From: Adineta steineri
Lineage: Eukaryota > Rotifera > Eurotatoria > Adinetida > Adinetidae
Direction: 5' to 3'
DNA: 64,000 nucleotides
Assembly: GCA_905250115.1 (NCBI GenBank)
Contig: CAJNOI010000080.1
Location: 62,001 to 126,000, forward strand
The translations under genes were made by a program, and so were the position numbers. This document shows, in pieces, positions 12,884 to 27,682 of the stretch. The notes under the pieces are model-generated. The model was given only the letters and a program-made list of their open reading frames with translations. It did no database searches and was not told where the DNA came from. The first letter of the stretch is position 1. Every line of letters begins with the position of its first letter.

Positions 12884-15800
12884 ATGCCGAATAGAAATAG
12901 AAATCAATCAAGAGAGGGAAATGAAGAAAATGCTGTAAGTCAATTGAATAATAATTAATATTTTATTATTATTATAAATTTATTTTTTAGAATGAACAAC
13001 AAGAAAATGCTGTTACACCAGTAGATGAACAAAATAATAATGTTGCTAATAATAATAATCCCAATCCCACTCCTCCTGCTCCAGCACGTGCATCAACATG
13101 GGATACAATAAAATCAATGGCTTTCCGGATGTTAATGTTTTATTTCGTTACACAATTTTTCCGTCGTTCACCTGCAAGTAATACTGCTGGAAATAGTACA
13201 CTATCAACAAATCTTAATAGTGGTTTTACTCCCGGTAATCTTTATGCAAATGGAGATTTACTTGTAATGAATTTTTCTTTCGAAAAAAAAACATTTTGTT
13301 ATTTTTATCTTATTAATTTGTTTTTTTCTTATTTTTCAAAGGATATCTACATGTTTATTAATGAAAATGAAGTTTATACATACGATGCATTAAGAAAACC
13401 ACATTGGGAAATCGATGGTTTTAAATACGGTGATTGGTCAGCACAAAGTACTTACACAAAATTTATTGAATTTCCAATTTCAAAAGTATAGAGAGATTAT
13501 TGTTGTTGTTTATTTTTTGTAAATATTTTATTTTCATAGAATGTACAAAATAATGGATCACTTTATTTACATGCTGTTGTAACTAAACATGGACTTTCAA
13601 TTGATCCTGATGAACGTGAAGATCATTCACCACAATATATATTTTACAAAACCAAACGTATTATAATTTATAAAAAAAAATATGGAAGATAATCTTTAGA
13701 TTTTATATTTAGGTTTGAATAAATATAAGAAAAAAATTTATAAAAAAACTAAAAATCTCTTAACTGGAAGTACAGAACATGATGAAGAATATCAAAAGGT
13801 TTTTTCTTTTTATTTAAAATCGCAAAAATGTATTCTAATATTATTTTTATTTAGAAAGCGGATGATAAAATTGTTGAACTTTTATCTCATTGGCATCCGA
13901 ATATGACTATTAATTTACTTGATGATCAATCACCATGGGCAAAAGGAAGCATACCACCACCAATGGATAAATGTAAGTTCAGACATTCTCTCTATTTGAA
14001 AGAGATAAACGATAAATAAAGTTCAAGGGAATTAAGAAAATGTTAAATTTTAAGGATGACTGAAGAGAATATTATTTCATGTTTATGCATTAATTTTCAA
14101 AACAAAAAGGTCATTTCACTATTAGCAAACATAGTGGAATGAAATTGCACGATAATAATCATAGGATAATTTTAACTTTTTATTCCTGAATTTTTTCTAT
14201 AAAATATTTGAAATTCTATTACCATTCCAAGATAATCAAAAATGAAGAGACTTGAAAAAATAAAAGTTCGATTTAATATACAAGTAGCACTCGTTTAAAG
14301 ACTCGCTCAGCTCTTTCTCATAGAAATCGCGTTACCAAGCTATTGATTTATATAATTAAACAAAACAGAAATCAGATTTGAATTCTTCGGTCAGTCCTTT
14401 TATATCTTTACCTAATTTTTGGATCAATCAGTGAAGTGCGGACATACAATCAATTAGACAATTTCGAGTTAAATCTTATATTTTTCTATTTAATTTAGTT
14501 TTTGAATTCGAAACATATACGGGCAGATATTATCCAGTACTTTATTTAAATGATTATTGGAATCTTCTTGTTGATTATTATCCAGTTAATAATACATTAG
14601 AGTAAATATAATAAAATATTTTTAGAAAATTATTTTTATTATTATTTTTATAGTAAACTTAATTTAACAATTACTGTTGCACCAATACAATTATGGAAAT
14701 GGCAAATGTATATATCACAAAATTTACGTCAATCATGGTATGGAAATATGCTTGGAGATGAAGAAAATGATGAAGATCAAGATACAATGAAAGTAAGTTT
14801 TCATTCATTGTGAAATATATTATTTAATTTAAAACAAAAATTTCTAGCGAGCACTTGTTGAAACAAATCCATATTTACTTGTCATAACTATAGTTGTATC
14901 AGTAGTACATACAGTCTTCGAAATATTAGCATTTAAAAATGGTATGTTGTCTTTTTTTTTATTCATTTAAATAATGACCTTTCACTAAAAAAAGAAACTC
15001 GACATGAAATTTTTCTTCTCGAGCTATACTAATGTTTGTCTATGAATAGATATTCTAAAAGAAATTACATTAACGATTTTCTACTTGATAATTTCCTCAA
15101 AAAAATAGATCTCCTAAGGGATAATTATATCCTGAAATTTTCAGTTCAAACGAATAATATAAATCATATTCGAATGATTTATGAGAATTGTCTCAAAAGA
15201 AAAGACATTTATTTTGAGAATATGATTGATGAAAATTAGTCTCATAATGATCAATTTGAAATAATTTAGATATTCAATTTTGGCGTACACGAAAATCTCT
15301 TGAAGGTTTATCTGTTCGAAGTGTTTTCTTCAATATATTTCAAAGTTTAATTGTTCTATTATATGTATTTGATAATGAAACAAATACAATGGTTCGTATT
15401 AGTGTTTGTGTTGGTATACTTATTGAATTATGGAAAGTACCAAAAATTCTTAATTTCGAAGTAAAAAATTGTTTTTTTGGTAAACTAAAATTAATTTTCC
15501 TAATTATTAAATAGCGTGTACCAAATGAAACATGGTTGGGTTTAATTCCAAAATATAAATATGTTTATAAAGAATCTTATACTGTTACATCAACATCAGA
15601 TTATGATCGAGTTTGTTATAAAATTTCTCTTTTTTTCGTTTCTAAATTTAATTTTAATTCTTTAGATGGCTTTTAAATATCTTTCATGGGCATTATTTCC
15701 ATTAGTTATTGGTTATGCATGTTATTTATTGATGTATCACGAACAAAAAAGTTGGTATTCATTTTGTTTAAGTACAGTTTATGGATTTTTATTAACATTT

Positions 15801-16240
15801 GGTAAGAAAAATATTATTTTGAAATAAAAATATTTTTGTTTTTCATTCTTAAGGTTTTATTATGATGACACCGCAATTATTTATTAATTATAAACTTAAA
15901 TCAGTAGCGCATTTACCATGGCGTATGATGACATATAAAGCATTAAATACATTTATTGATGATTTATTTGCTTTTGTTATTAAAATGCCAACAATGTATC
16001 GACTTGGATGTTTTCGTGATGGTAAGGAAAAAAAGAAGATTTCTTTTTAAAATTCATTCTGTGTGTGTGTGTTTAGATATAATATTCTTTATTTATCTTT
16101 ATCAACGTTATATCTATCGAGTTGATCGTACACGTCTTAATGAATTTGGTACAACTGGTGACCCAAATGCAGAACTTGTACCCGTTGAGGAACAATCACA
16201 AATCGATACAACAACTGAACAACACGAAAAAACAGAATAA
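12884..16240 (+). CDS. CLPTM1: CLPTM1 family multi-pass membrane protein
   Basis: Homologue of cleft lip and palate transmembrane protein 1, an ER/Golgi membrane protein implicated in GABA-A receptor trafficking. About 14 exons encode roughly 625 residues (human about 670). After an Asn/Gln-rich cytosolic N-terminus comes a TM anchor (AFRMLMFYFVTQFFRR). The large lumenal domain contains NENEVYTYDALRKPHWEIDG, SLYLHAVVTKHGLSIDP, HWHPNMTINLLDD, YYPVLYLNDYWNL and LTITVAPIQLWKWQMY. The C-terminal TM bundle includes NPYLLVITIVVSVVHTVFE, WRTRKSLEGLSVRS, GILIELWKVPK, LSWALFPLVIGYACY, FIMMTPQLFINYKLKSVAHL and FIDDLFAFVIKMP, the family's most conserved part, then YQRYIYRVDRTRLNEFG. One 0.5-kb intron holds repeat copy B. 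Identification is secure. Confidence 0.94.
14280..14412 (+). repeat. Dispersed repeat copy B, in CLPTM1 intron
   Basis: Similar with gaps to 2021-2187 (blocks AGACTCGCTCAGCT, TTTCTCATAGAAA, TTCGGTCAG, CTTTTATATCTTTACCT). It lies inside a ~0.5-kb CLPTM1 intron. Its AGGTAAAG donor-like edge is on the strand opposite to CLPTM1, so it is not used there. Confidence 0.6.
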
Positions 16241-17108
<868 letters not shown>

Positions 17109-17384
17109 GGAAAAATATATTCGAGAATCAAAAATGAAACAATGACAAATAACAACAAAAAGAAATATAGATATATTATTGATCATTTTTGTTTGTTTTG
17201 GGTTTTTGTTATTGTATCAACATTATTATGATCAACAAAGAGAAAAAAAAATAAAAGAAACAATCCGCAAAAAAAAATGACATATATATATGTGTATACA
17301 TTTGTATATTATTGAATGATTGATTGTGTCGTATGTTTTTTTTAATCTATATACTATTGAATAGCATATATATATATATATATT

Positions 17385-17434
17385 GTCAAGTGGTCAACTG
17401 CTACTTGACTTGGTAGAAGTTAGTCTGAACTTCT
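17385..17434. repeat. Pair of adjacent short hairpins
   Basis: First hairpin: GTCAAGTGG (17385-17393) with CTACTTGAC (17401-17409), 8 of 9 positions complementary. Second: AGAAGTT-AGTCTG-AACTTCT (17415-17434), a perfect 7-bp stem. They follow a TA microsatellite 277 nt past the RPS15A stop. Function unknown. Confidence 0.5.
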
Positions 17435-20112
17435 CAAAGTGGCTGTTTGAATGACATTCTATTATTGAGAAGGAAAAAAAAGCGAAATATGATTAAAGAA
17501 AGTAGAAGAAATAATAATGACAATGCAACTATTGAATAAAAACAAATTCATTCGTTCCATTGACACATATACACACACACACATTTGTTATAGTGTTTAA
17601 AAATAAATCTATCCGGCTTTCTTTTTCTTCTTCTATTCATTCAACGACCGACAAAGATCTATCTAATCATCAAGTCCATGTTTCTTCTTCTTCTTTTTTT
17701 TGTGCTCTAATTCTCTTAGTCTCCCTTTTTTCCTCCTCTTCCTTTTCTCTAATTAGAGTTTGATGAAAGGGGTCGAAATAGATAGAGAGAAAAAGAAGTA
17801 GAAGAAGAAGACGAAGCTCATATATATACACACCTTCCGGTCCGTTATGTAAATGTGTGTATATACGTCATTTACCATATAACGAAGGGCGCTTTAATGA
17901 TCCTTTAACGTATATAGAGGCTATCGCTGTTTAAGCAGTAAGTAAAAAAAATAACTAATACGAATAGTTTCCGTTTTGAGTATATATGAGTGAAAGGATT
18001 GATGTCATTTCCACCCCCACACGTCATCCTGCCAAAAGTATATAGAGATTTAGTGTTACTATGTTTATATGGCTACAAAATAACAACAACAAATTTGTTC
18101 GTTTGATCGTTTTCCCTCTGTATATTTCTCTTGTGTGTGTGTGTGTATATGATGAATCGTCTTAATATGGCTGTCATTGGGTCCCTTTTTCTCTTTCACG
18201 TCGACGTTGACGATCATCGATCAATATTCTTCCATTTGCTCAATAATACGAAGGCAAATTTTAATGGTTTATCATCATTGTCTCGACATTATTTTTAAAG
18301 AACAAATATTTATTAGCTCTAACAAACAGAAAACCTCAATAAGAGAAGAATAGATTTTTTTTTTCTTTACTTAATGACAATAAGCATTTTTCTTCTTCAA
18401 TACGTATATGTTCATTTTATGTCATCGATTTGGAGCAGTTTTATATTTAATGGACATACACAAAAAAAAAAGAGAGAAAAAGAAATACGTGAATAAATTC
18501 TATAGAGATGGTAAGTAAAAGGAAATTTGTGCATTTGTAGAATTTTTTTTATTCACTAATGTTCTCTCATTTCCGCTTTAATCATATGAAAAGAGTTGCC
18601 GCACCAAAAAAAAAAGACAGTCAAACAAAGAAGAAGAAGAAACAACAGAGTTAATCGCCTTTCCTTTTCTTCTTCTTCTTAATACGGCACAATTTTACAT
18701 ATGTGTTCTGAACTACTACTTCAACTAATCCTTATAAAGAGAAAAAAACACTAAAGAAGAACAAGAAACATTGTATATGTATATTTGCTTTATGTATACT
18801 CTCGGACTTCTTCAATGGATTATGCACGAACATCATTATTAGCATATAATAATAACAACAAAAACATAAAGAATAAGCGTGCTTGCTCTCATCGATATTT
18901 TCTCACATTGTAAAACTTATTTGAAGTTTATATAAGAGATATAAAGTATTTGTCTTTGACTCTCTTGTTTGATGATGAGCAGATATGCGTTTACCATATA
19001 TATTATATTATATACATATATTTATATATACCATCGATTAGGTAATATGTATGTCTAACGAGAACAGGCGCGTTCAAATTTAATGATCTCTAATCTCGAA
19101 TATGTGTGTGTGAATGATCGAGTTACTGTCTGATAAACAATACTTATTTAATAGTATCGGCAACTTCAATTTCGCTATTTCTTTCATTTGTATTAAATTT
19201 TGTTTTGTGAAAAAAAGAAAAGCGAAGAGAAGAGAGAGAGAGAAAGTAAGAAACCTAGTCTTATTCTTTCTATCATTTATTACTTTTTCTTTCTTGTTCA
19301 ATGAGCTTTACTAGTAGGTCCGAGGACGCTTACAGCTACATTATTATTATTATGATTATTATTATTAACATGTACTAGATGATTAACAGACGCTATTGTT
19401 ATAAGGACTAAGTGATTCAATTACTATCCTGCTGTGAGTTATATGTTTCTTTTTCTCTCTCTCTCTTCTTCTTCTTCTTTTTTACAAGTTTATTTAATTA
19501 TAATGATCTTATTCAATTGTGTCTATATATGCTTTTTAAAGCTAATTAGTTTGGTCAGAAGTAATATCATGCATTTGATAATGTCTATAGAGACATTTAA
19601 GACAAGAAATATTTGACAAATGAATCAAGAGAGAGACATCGATCTTTGTAAATATATATAACTAGTAGTGAAAGAAAACATGACAGATGTTTTTCATTTA
19701 TATGACGATCATCATCTTTTAACATTCAAAGAAAAGATTGAGAGAGCGAGAGAGAGCGACAGATAGAAGAAAATCGATGATTATATAGACAAATTGTCAG
19801 TCAATTTTTATAACAGCAATCCAGAAGAGAAGAAAATCGTTCATTCATTTTTTTCTTCTTCAGTCTATCAACTCAAGTGCATTTATGCGTATATAGCAGC
19901 TGTGACATTTTCACGTTTGTCCTATGAACGCATTCATCTAAAGGGCTAGACATGAATAACTAGATGGGGGTATGGTAACAAGAGACATATATATAGACTG
20001 AAAACGATGATGATGACTCTTGTTACTTGATGCGAACTTCATATACATCAATATGATTGTACCTGTTGATGCTCGATAAAGAAATGTACAGACATATGAC
20101 ACGTTCGTTATG

Positions 20113-20136
20113 TCGAGAGAGAGAGAGAGAGAGAGA
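20113..20136. repeat. (GA)n microsatellite
   Basis: Uninterrupted GA dinucleotide run visible in the non-coding block upstream of the DLC1-like gene. Confidence 0.9.
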
Positions 20137-21164
20137 AGCAGTTGTATTCGTACGATGACGCCGACGATGAAACCTTTGCAAATGATGAAACCTTGCAATT
20201 TATCTTGGTTCATCACCTTTCTACATATTCATGTATGTATGTATATTAACGAAAGTAGAATAAAAGTTTTTTTCTTCTTCTCTGTTCTCATTTTTTAGTT
20301 TACAAATATATATTAAGGTGTAAGGCTAAAATTATGCGAAATAAGAAGAAGAACGGTAAAGAGAAATAGTTCTTCAATTAAGTAATGATCGAGCAATTAA
20401 CTTGAATTTTACTCGTATCATTCTTTTTAATTGTCGTTCAATGTCAGTGATATTTTCATTCTATACCTATCTCATTTTGTTCTTTTGTTCGTTTGTTCTC
20501 ATAAAATAAAATAAAAAAAACGAAATGAATAAAAGAGAGATCGAAACGAAAGAGAGAAAATATCATCGATTACTTCAGGTAATACGAGCACAAAAGAGAA
20601 GTGAGAAGATGGGCTGTCTTTTCATGTTAAATTAACCACAGGGGTATATGACACAACAGGTTCGTTCTTGACAATGTTTTTATGGCACTTTTTGCAGAGA
20701 ATGAGTGTCTCGCTCAATTTTTTTTTCTTCTTCTCTCTTTCTTTCATACATTTTCTGTTTCTCTTTTCAACTCCCATCGAACGACATAGAAGAGTAGTGA
20801 CATACCGATCGGGTCGACAACGCATAAGGCGAAAAATTATGTGACATTCTTATTTTTCTTTTTTGTCATCATCGTCATCATTTTTCTAAATATTCATAAT
20901 AGCACTTGTCTTATGTTTTAGACGTTAGTAGGGCAATGGGTGGTGGTAGGTCGTTAAAAATTTTGATAATTGTCCTAAATGTTCATTCATTCATTCTCTT
21001 TTTATTTTATCGTCTGTTTTTCAGATCTTTATGTAGTACAATGTAACTTGGCATCAGCTTGCATAACAACTTGCTATACGAGTCACGTTCGAATTTCTCT
21101 ATATTATATATATATATATACATATACATATATACTCATATTTTAAATCCATTTCGTTCTGACC

Positions 21165-24100
21165 ATGGCATCGAATTCTATAAATAAAGATTTTTTACGT
21201 TCGATTACATGTACACATCCACCATCATCATCAACTATGATCAATAATAAACATAAAACAAATTCATTTTTATTATCATGTTGTACTTGTTCTCGAACAT
21301 ATAAAAAATCTCAACAATTAAATACAAATACACAATTAGATAATACAAGAATAACAACAGAAGATGCAAAAGTTGATGTACACAAAGGATTTTTTAAACG
21401 TATTCAATATTTTAAAGGTTTGAAAGCAATTTAAAATATATATGTCTTTTGAATTTATCAAAAAAAAAAAAAGAAAACGAAGACACATTGCGTCTACTTT
21501 TTTAGTGATTAGACTTAAATTAAAGAATCATTTTTTTTCTCTCTTCTTCATACTTTAGCACAAAAAAGACAAAGTACTGCTCGTAAACAACAGCTGGCAG
21601 CGGTCGCTGCTGCTGTGTCAACTACAACAGTGTCAAAAGGACAAACTAGAAACGAAAATGAAAAATTAAGTAATGATAATGATGAACGATCATCAAATAT
21701 AAGTCCTCCATCATCATGCCAACATGCGGCGAATGATACATATATGAAAACATATTCACATCGTCCAATACGTAATTCACAATCAATTCCATTACTTAAT
21801 CGACATGATAATATAACAACACGTCTTACTTCAATTCCATATGGTATAGGTGGTTTAAATAATGGTCTTGATTCTTATTCATTTACAGATATTGAAGTTG
21901 CATCATCAATAAATGATGATAGAAATCATAGACAAAAACAAAATCTACCTAAACCTATAACAACAAATGATCAATCAATATCAATTGATATGGATCATCG
22001 AAATGATGATGAATTACAAAGTGCAACACCAAAAAGTTTTGCATCAAGAGATTTTTCATCAGTAACAACAAATCTTTCAGCATATTCAACGCAAAGTTTA
22101 CTTCGACGACTTCTTGATAAAGCTCAAGTATTAAATGAATATTATAATGATGTTTGTAATAAAACAACAATTCAATCACCATTATCTATTTCAACAAAAC
22201 GTTCATCATCAATATCAACAAATTCTTTATTAGGAGGACGAACGGGTGCAACACCACGTTCATTACTTCATCGTGATCAATCAAATGAATCCATTAGAAA
22301 ATTACGACGTAAACATCGAAGTATTTATGATAATATGTCAAATGATAGTTCAAGATTTAATTTATATGCTGATGAAGATAATGTATTAAGAGAATTAATT
22401 CGTTTTAATAATGATATTGATCTTATTTTATCACGTCTTGAAATGGAAAGTGGAACTACTGGTCAACAAAATACAAATAGTAATGAGAATAATAATGATA
22501 GACGATATTCATCTAGTACACAAGCATTACTTGATGATAATGATCAAGATAATACAGAATCAAAATTAGATGATTTAAGAAATCTTATTCAAGCAGCAAC
22601 TATATATCCAAGTGATGATTCTGGCCTTGCGGCTAGTCCACAAATTGATGATCGGTAAGTTTTCATCAAATTTATCATTCTTTTTCTTTTTCTTTCTTCT
22701 TATCTGTTTAACTGAATTGATGTGCTACAAATATTATTCATGTGTGTTGAGCGATAGAGAGATGATTGTTGTCAAACATCCGGCCTTTTTCTTCTTCTTC
22801 TTCTTCTGTTCTTTATAATATTATTTTTTGTCTTCTGAACGAGTCGATTGAGTTTATTCGGAAGATGAAACTAACGTTGTCTATATACATATAATCATTT
22901 GCATTCGATACTCGCTCAATTTCTCGAGAGAATCTCTTTCTTTTTTTTTGACTGATCATACACTAACTTCTTCTTCTTATTATTATAACTATCGTTGTCG
23001 TCGGCAACATAGTAGCCACTTGACTATTTCCGTATTAATGAATTGAGAAAATACCAATGAGAGTAAGAGAGCGAGAGAAAGAAGAAAAAAAACGTAAAAG
23101 TATATGCTATACGATCTCATACATTCATTGTTCATATAAAAACATCAGCCAACGATCTTATTCAAACAATGCAAAAAAAACTGTTAAATAAATATTTGTC
23201 TCTCAATAAATAGAAGAAAAATCTTTAGTCATCCCACATATACATACACGCACACTCACTTACACACTGGCAACAATTACCTATTTCGAAAATTCTCCAT
23301 CATCTGTAACTATCAATAACACTATCGATGAGTGTTGTACTATCGACAGGTAAATATATAGATGAATAACTGACAGTTGATTAGGAGAAGGTACTTCAAA
23401 TGAAGGTTAGAATTCTTATGAATCTATTTTAAACGTCTGGACATTTTCAATTTTCTTTCGTTTTTTTTATTGATTGAAACAATTCAATGATTGTTTAATA
23501 TACTAAGATGTTGTTGACATAATTTTGAATTATATTAAGTTGTATGACCTTGTTCTTTTAAAACAAAAAAAAGATCTTTTAATAGATATGATAAATATAA
23601 AGAAGTTTTTCTATTTATATAATATTTTAATATTTAAAATAAGAATTTTTTTGCTTTCGTTTTTTTTCTCTTCTTTTATCGATAATAAATGAGTTCAATC
23701 ACACCTATTATAACATCTATTGAGTAAAATATATATATGAGAAAAAAAGAAACAGACAATTCTCATTGAACTCATTCGAATTTTTCATGCATATTGAGCG
23801 ATATCGATGATGATGATGATGAAAAAAGGAGAAAAAAAAATATTATATATATATATATAATAAAAATATATACTGATTGAACACTCGTACTAAACAAGTT
23901 GTATAACTATTATGTATATATTTTCTTTTGCATACCAATCAATATAATCTTCTTCTATTGTTACTCGAGTATAGATCGACAACGACGAATTCGAAGGTAA
24001 TATGCCTCAGACGACGACGTAAATCGATACAGTCTGATAAAAAAACGGCGCGTGCATGTATTGCCCATATATACATACATTCATATCGATTAGTGACCCT

Positions 24101-24733
24101 TTCTGTATCTCTGTCTCTCTCTCTTTCTCGTCAGTACTGATGACGTCTTCTGGTTGATCGGGCATATGTACGCAATCCGTTACATCATAATGATCTGTCG
24201 TCAATCGTATAGTACGATGGAACAAATTTTCTTTCTTATTCTGTGTTCTTTTTTTAGCAATATTTATGAGCACTATCATCTTAGTTGTGCTAATACTATA
24301 TTGTCGCAGAGAAGTAACAAAAAAAGATTACTTTTTTTTTGCTTAAAAAAAACTAATTCTTTATAAAAATTTAATGTCCTTCATTTCATTTATTCGTCTT
24401 TGTTAAAGTAACCTTCAAGATTTTTTTTCGAAAGATGTGACTACACACATATCATTTTTCTCATATATGTATATCTTAGCAATCTAAAGGTTTCTTTTCT
24501 ATTCTACATATATATATATATTTATATGACCACACAAGGTCAATACATGTTTTAAATAGATTTTCTTCTAAATTAATTTCAATTGAAATTTTCAATTGAA
24601 TAAAGGTAAAAGAAAACGGATAAATGAAATAAGTAGAACAGTAAGGTTATCGATCAATGTTCATCTAGTTTTTTTCTCACACATAATGATGAAGAATATA
24701 CATGAAACTATTCAACGTCGTTCACCCTCTTAT

Positions 24734-24770
<37 letters not shown>

Positions 24771-27100
24771 CTATTCTCTCCTATCCACACATAAATCAAT
24801 TTCGAGCCTCAAGACTCATACAACGTTATATACTATATGCGCCCTATCGTTCGCTCACGCACACACCCTACATATACACATAATCGATGTTAATCCATCC
24901 AGTGAACCTGCTGGTTTCGTTGAATATCGATATGTCATCATGAATGTATATTATAAAAGTATATATACATATAAATATATATATATATATACTTTATTTT
25001 AGAGACGAAACTGATCAGACAAATCTTCAATCAAACGAAGTAATAACAATGCGTACGAATACAAATGAAATAAATATTCATTTACTACTATCAAATGATA
25101 TTAATCGTTTACGAGAAACAGGTTAATAAAATAAATATACATATATTATTTTTTTAAACCTATTAATTTATTTTTCTATAGCTCTATCCAAACTATTGAA
25201 ATTAGCTCAGCAAAATTGTAATCATGATAGTATGCATAATCATGATACTATGTAAGTTTTAATTTATCTGTATTATATTGATTATAATTAATTTAATTAG
25301 AACTTTAACAAAATTAAATAAACTCCCGAAAGCAACAACATGGAAAGGCAAACGTGTATTTGGTGTTCCCTTACGTGTATATCAACAAACAACAGGACAA
25401 ATTCTTCCTGTGGCAATTACAAATGCATTACAATATGTTCGTATGAATGCTGGTAAATGCGAAGGATTATTTCGTAAACCAGGTGTTAAATCAAAAATCG
25501 ATCGTTTACGTGCACAAATTGAAACAATAAATGATAATAATGGCGAATCATCATTAGATACAATTAAATTCGATGATTATCAACCATTTGTTGTTGCTGA
25601 TGTTATTCGACAATATTTTCGTGAACTACCTGAATGTCTTATGCCACCTTCAATAACACGTTTATTATGTGATTTAATTAAATGTAAGCAAAAATTGTTT
25701 AATAGCAAAAACAAAATAAATGATTTTTTATTTTAGGTGCAACACAAGAAGAACAATTAATAGCAATACGTTATGCTTTTTTATTATTACCAGATGAAAC
25801 ACGTGATGTACTTGAAACAATTCTACGATTTTTACTTGATGTTTCAATACGATCTGGTAATAGTCAGGTAGAAAACAATTAGAAAAATAAAAATTCATCT
25901 TATAAAAATTAATTCTTCTTCTTTTAAAGATAACTTGTCGTAGTTTAGCACGTATATTTGTCCCATCTGTTTTTCAATCCTATCATGATATGCATAATAC
26001 AACATCGAAAGTTCTTTGGTGGAAATGGAAAAAAGATAAATTAGATGCAATACAACAAGAAAGTGAACGTTTGACACTTGAACTTTGCTTAATGACAATG
26101 ATACTTAATGTTGATTTACTTTGTCGAGTATAAAATAAAAACCCAATAAATTAATTGACCTACATATTTTTTTTCTATAGGTTCCAAATACACTTTCGGA
26201 TGAACTTAAATTACCAACATTAAGAAAAACAAAACGTCTTGATGATCTTGTTCGTAATGCATGCAATGGAGAATTTCATATGAAAAAATATATTACAAAA
26301 GATAGTGAACAATTTTTACAAGTAATATATACATAGCTTAAATCGAAAAAATGTTTCTCTTTCTTTTCTTTACAGCGTCTATCAAACACAAAATTTAAAA
26401 ATATTCAAACAAATATTGATGATGTTGATATATCAATACATAAACCTTCAAATGTAAATTGTGATAATGATGATATAAATTTACCAACATGGAAATGTTC
26501 TATTGATATTCCGAATACAAATGTTAAACAAGTTTGTCAAAGAATTTTACATGAAAGATATTTATGGGATAATCATTTTGCTGAAAGTCGAACAGTTGAA
26601 AAAATTGATGATGATAAAGAAATCGTGCAATATGTACTGAATTTTCTTGATCTTGTACCTGTTCGATCATTTTGTGAATTTCGGTAATTTTTTAATTTCT
26701 TTTTTTTATAACGAAAAATAAATATTTGTTTTGTTAATTTAGTTTTTCAAAAAAAATTACATCTCGTTCAATATCTGACACAACCGCAATGCTTATTGGT
26801 GCGATATCAATTGATCATTTACAAAATCATTTTCTACCAGGTAGTATTGGTATAACTAAAGATATGCATTATTATATAACACCCTCAACGACACAACCAG
26901 GATATACAACAGTTACTCAAGTAGCTTGTGTTGATTTTAGGTATTATAATTGAAAAATAACAATATAATATTTAGTTTTTTTTTACTATTATAGTGGACG
27001 ATCATCTCAATGGTATGAAAATGTTTTTGGTTGTTTATTAGCACATAATCTTATATCATTACGAGATACATTTACTAATGCCAAAATAGTTAAAGTTTAA
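21165..27100 (+). CDS. DLC1/STARD13-like RhoGAP-START protein
   Basis: Predicted Rho GTPase-activating protein of the DLC family (DLC1, STARD13, STARD8; fly crossveinless-c), acting on RhoA-type GTPases at adhesions and the actin cortex. About 11 exons encode roughly 985 residues. A long Ser/Asn-rich N-terminal region (exons 21165-21418 and 21559-22654) is joined across a 2.3-kb intron to the RhoGAP domain (exon from 25300): RVFGVPLRVYQQTTGQILP, the arginine-finger segment GLFRKPGVKSKIDRLR, FVVADVIRQYFRELPECLMP, and RYAFLLLPDETRDVLETILR with SLARIFVPSVF. A linker leads to a START domain (26490-27100): LPTWKCSIDIP, VCQRILHERYLWD, TAMLIGAISIDH, DFSGRSSQWYENVFG, stop at 27098-27100. No SAM domain was seen at the N-terminus; further 5' exons cannot be excluded. 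Confidence 0.88.
22655..25002 (+). other. 2.3-kb intron of the DLC1-like gene
   Basis: Bounded by GATCG|GTAAGT and TTTATTTTAG|AGACGA, reading frame preserved (Arg codon split). It is rich in microsatellites: a (TC)n run at about 24738-24768, TA runs near 23850 and 24980, and TTC runs. In an otherwise compact gene it may hold an internal promoter or enhancer (inference). ORFs inside are simple-sequence translations. Confidence 0.65.
24738..24768. repeat. (CT)n microsatellite in the DLC1-like intron
   Basis: Run of CT dinucleotides, the longest CT run in the window. Confidence 0.9.
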
Positions 27101-27682
27101 ACAAAAGAAAAAAAAAAGATTCAAATATCTTCATTCGCATTCCTTCAATGAAAATAAGAAGATAGATTTCTTCTTGTTCTTTTTAAATATAAAGGATTAA
27201 AAAATATATGTAATATATTATCTCCTCAAAAATTTAAAAGAGGAGAAAAATTTGTATTATTTAATCCTTACAATTCTCTCAGGATACCGTCCTTAAGTTT
27301 TCATTGTCGACCATTCATAAGGCATTTATCTTTTTTCTTTTTTTTCACTTCGTGTTTTCTTTTGCTTTATAAAATGATCTTCTTCTTCTTCTTCTTCATT
27401 TCATTTTAATCTCTCTTGATTATCTTTTGTTTTCTAACAGATTTCTTGTATTCAAATTTTCTTGTTCTTTTTCAAATTCAAGTAAAAATAATAAAACAGT
27501 TGATGAGATGCTTTTTTTTCTCTCAATAATTAAATCATTTTATATTTTTACAAAAACAAAAAAAAAAGATGAAGCGGAAATATAATGCAATGATGTTATC
27601 ATACATTCAAAATGAAATCATATCTATCGTCTATACTCTGAAAGATTATATTGAACAAACCGGAACAAAAGTTTCATCTTTA
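27101..27682. other. Intergenic, convergent 3' flanks
   Basis: 3' side of the DLC1-like gene and 3' side of the small MGTC gene. T-rich with TTCTTCTTC runs. No gene recognised. Confidence 0.55.

Larger units (their letters stand above)
17109..21164. other. 4-kb non-coding block upstream of the DLC1-like gene
   Basis: No exon with family resemblance was found. The block is less AT-rich than most intergenic DNA here and full of simple sequence: TCTTCT/GAAGAA tracts, TG/CA runs (18134-18147), GA runs (20116-20136), TA runs and ATT repeats (19342-19367). Two adjacent hairpins lie at 17385-17434. Long ORFs in it (20622-20825 minus, 19938-20216 minus) are low-complexity and rejected. It probably contains the 3' end of RPS15A and regulatory or 5'UTR sequence of the downstream gene (inference). 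Confidence 0.55.

Noticed and set aside
13715..13906. Short ORFs such as 13715-13906 and 15036-15239 treated as separate genes
   Set aside because: They are CLPTM1 exon/intron read-through or intronic; exons join in frame into CLPTM1.
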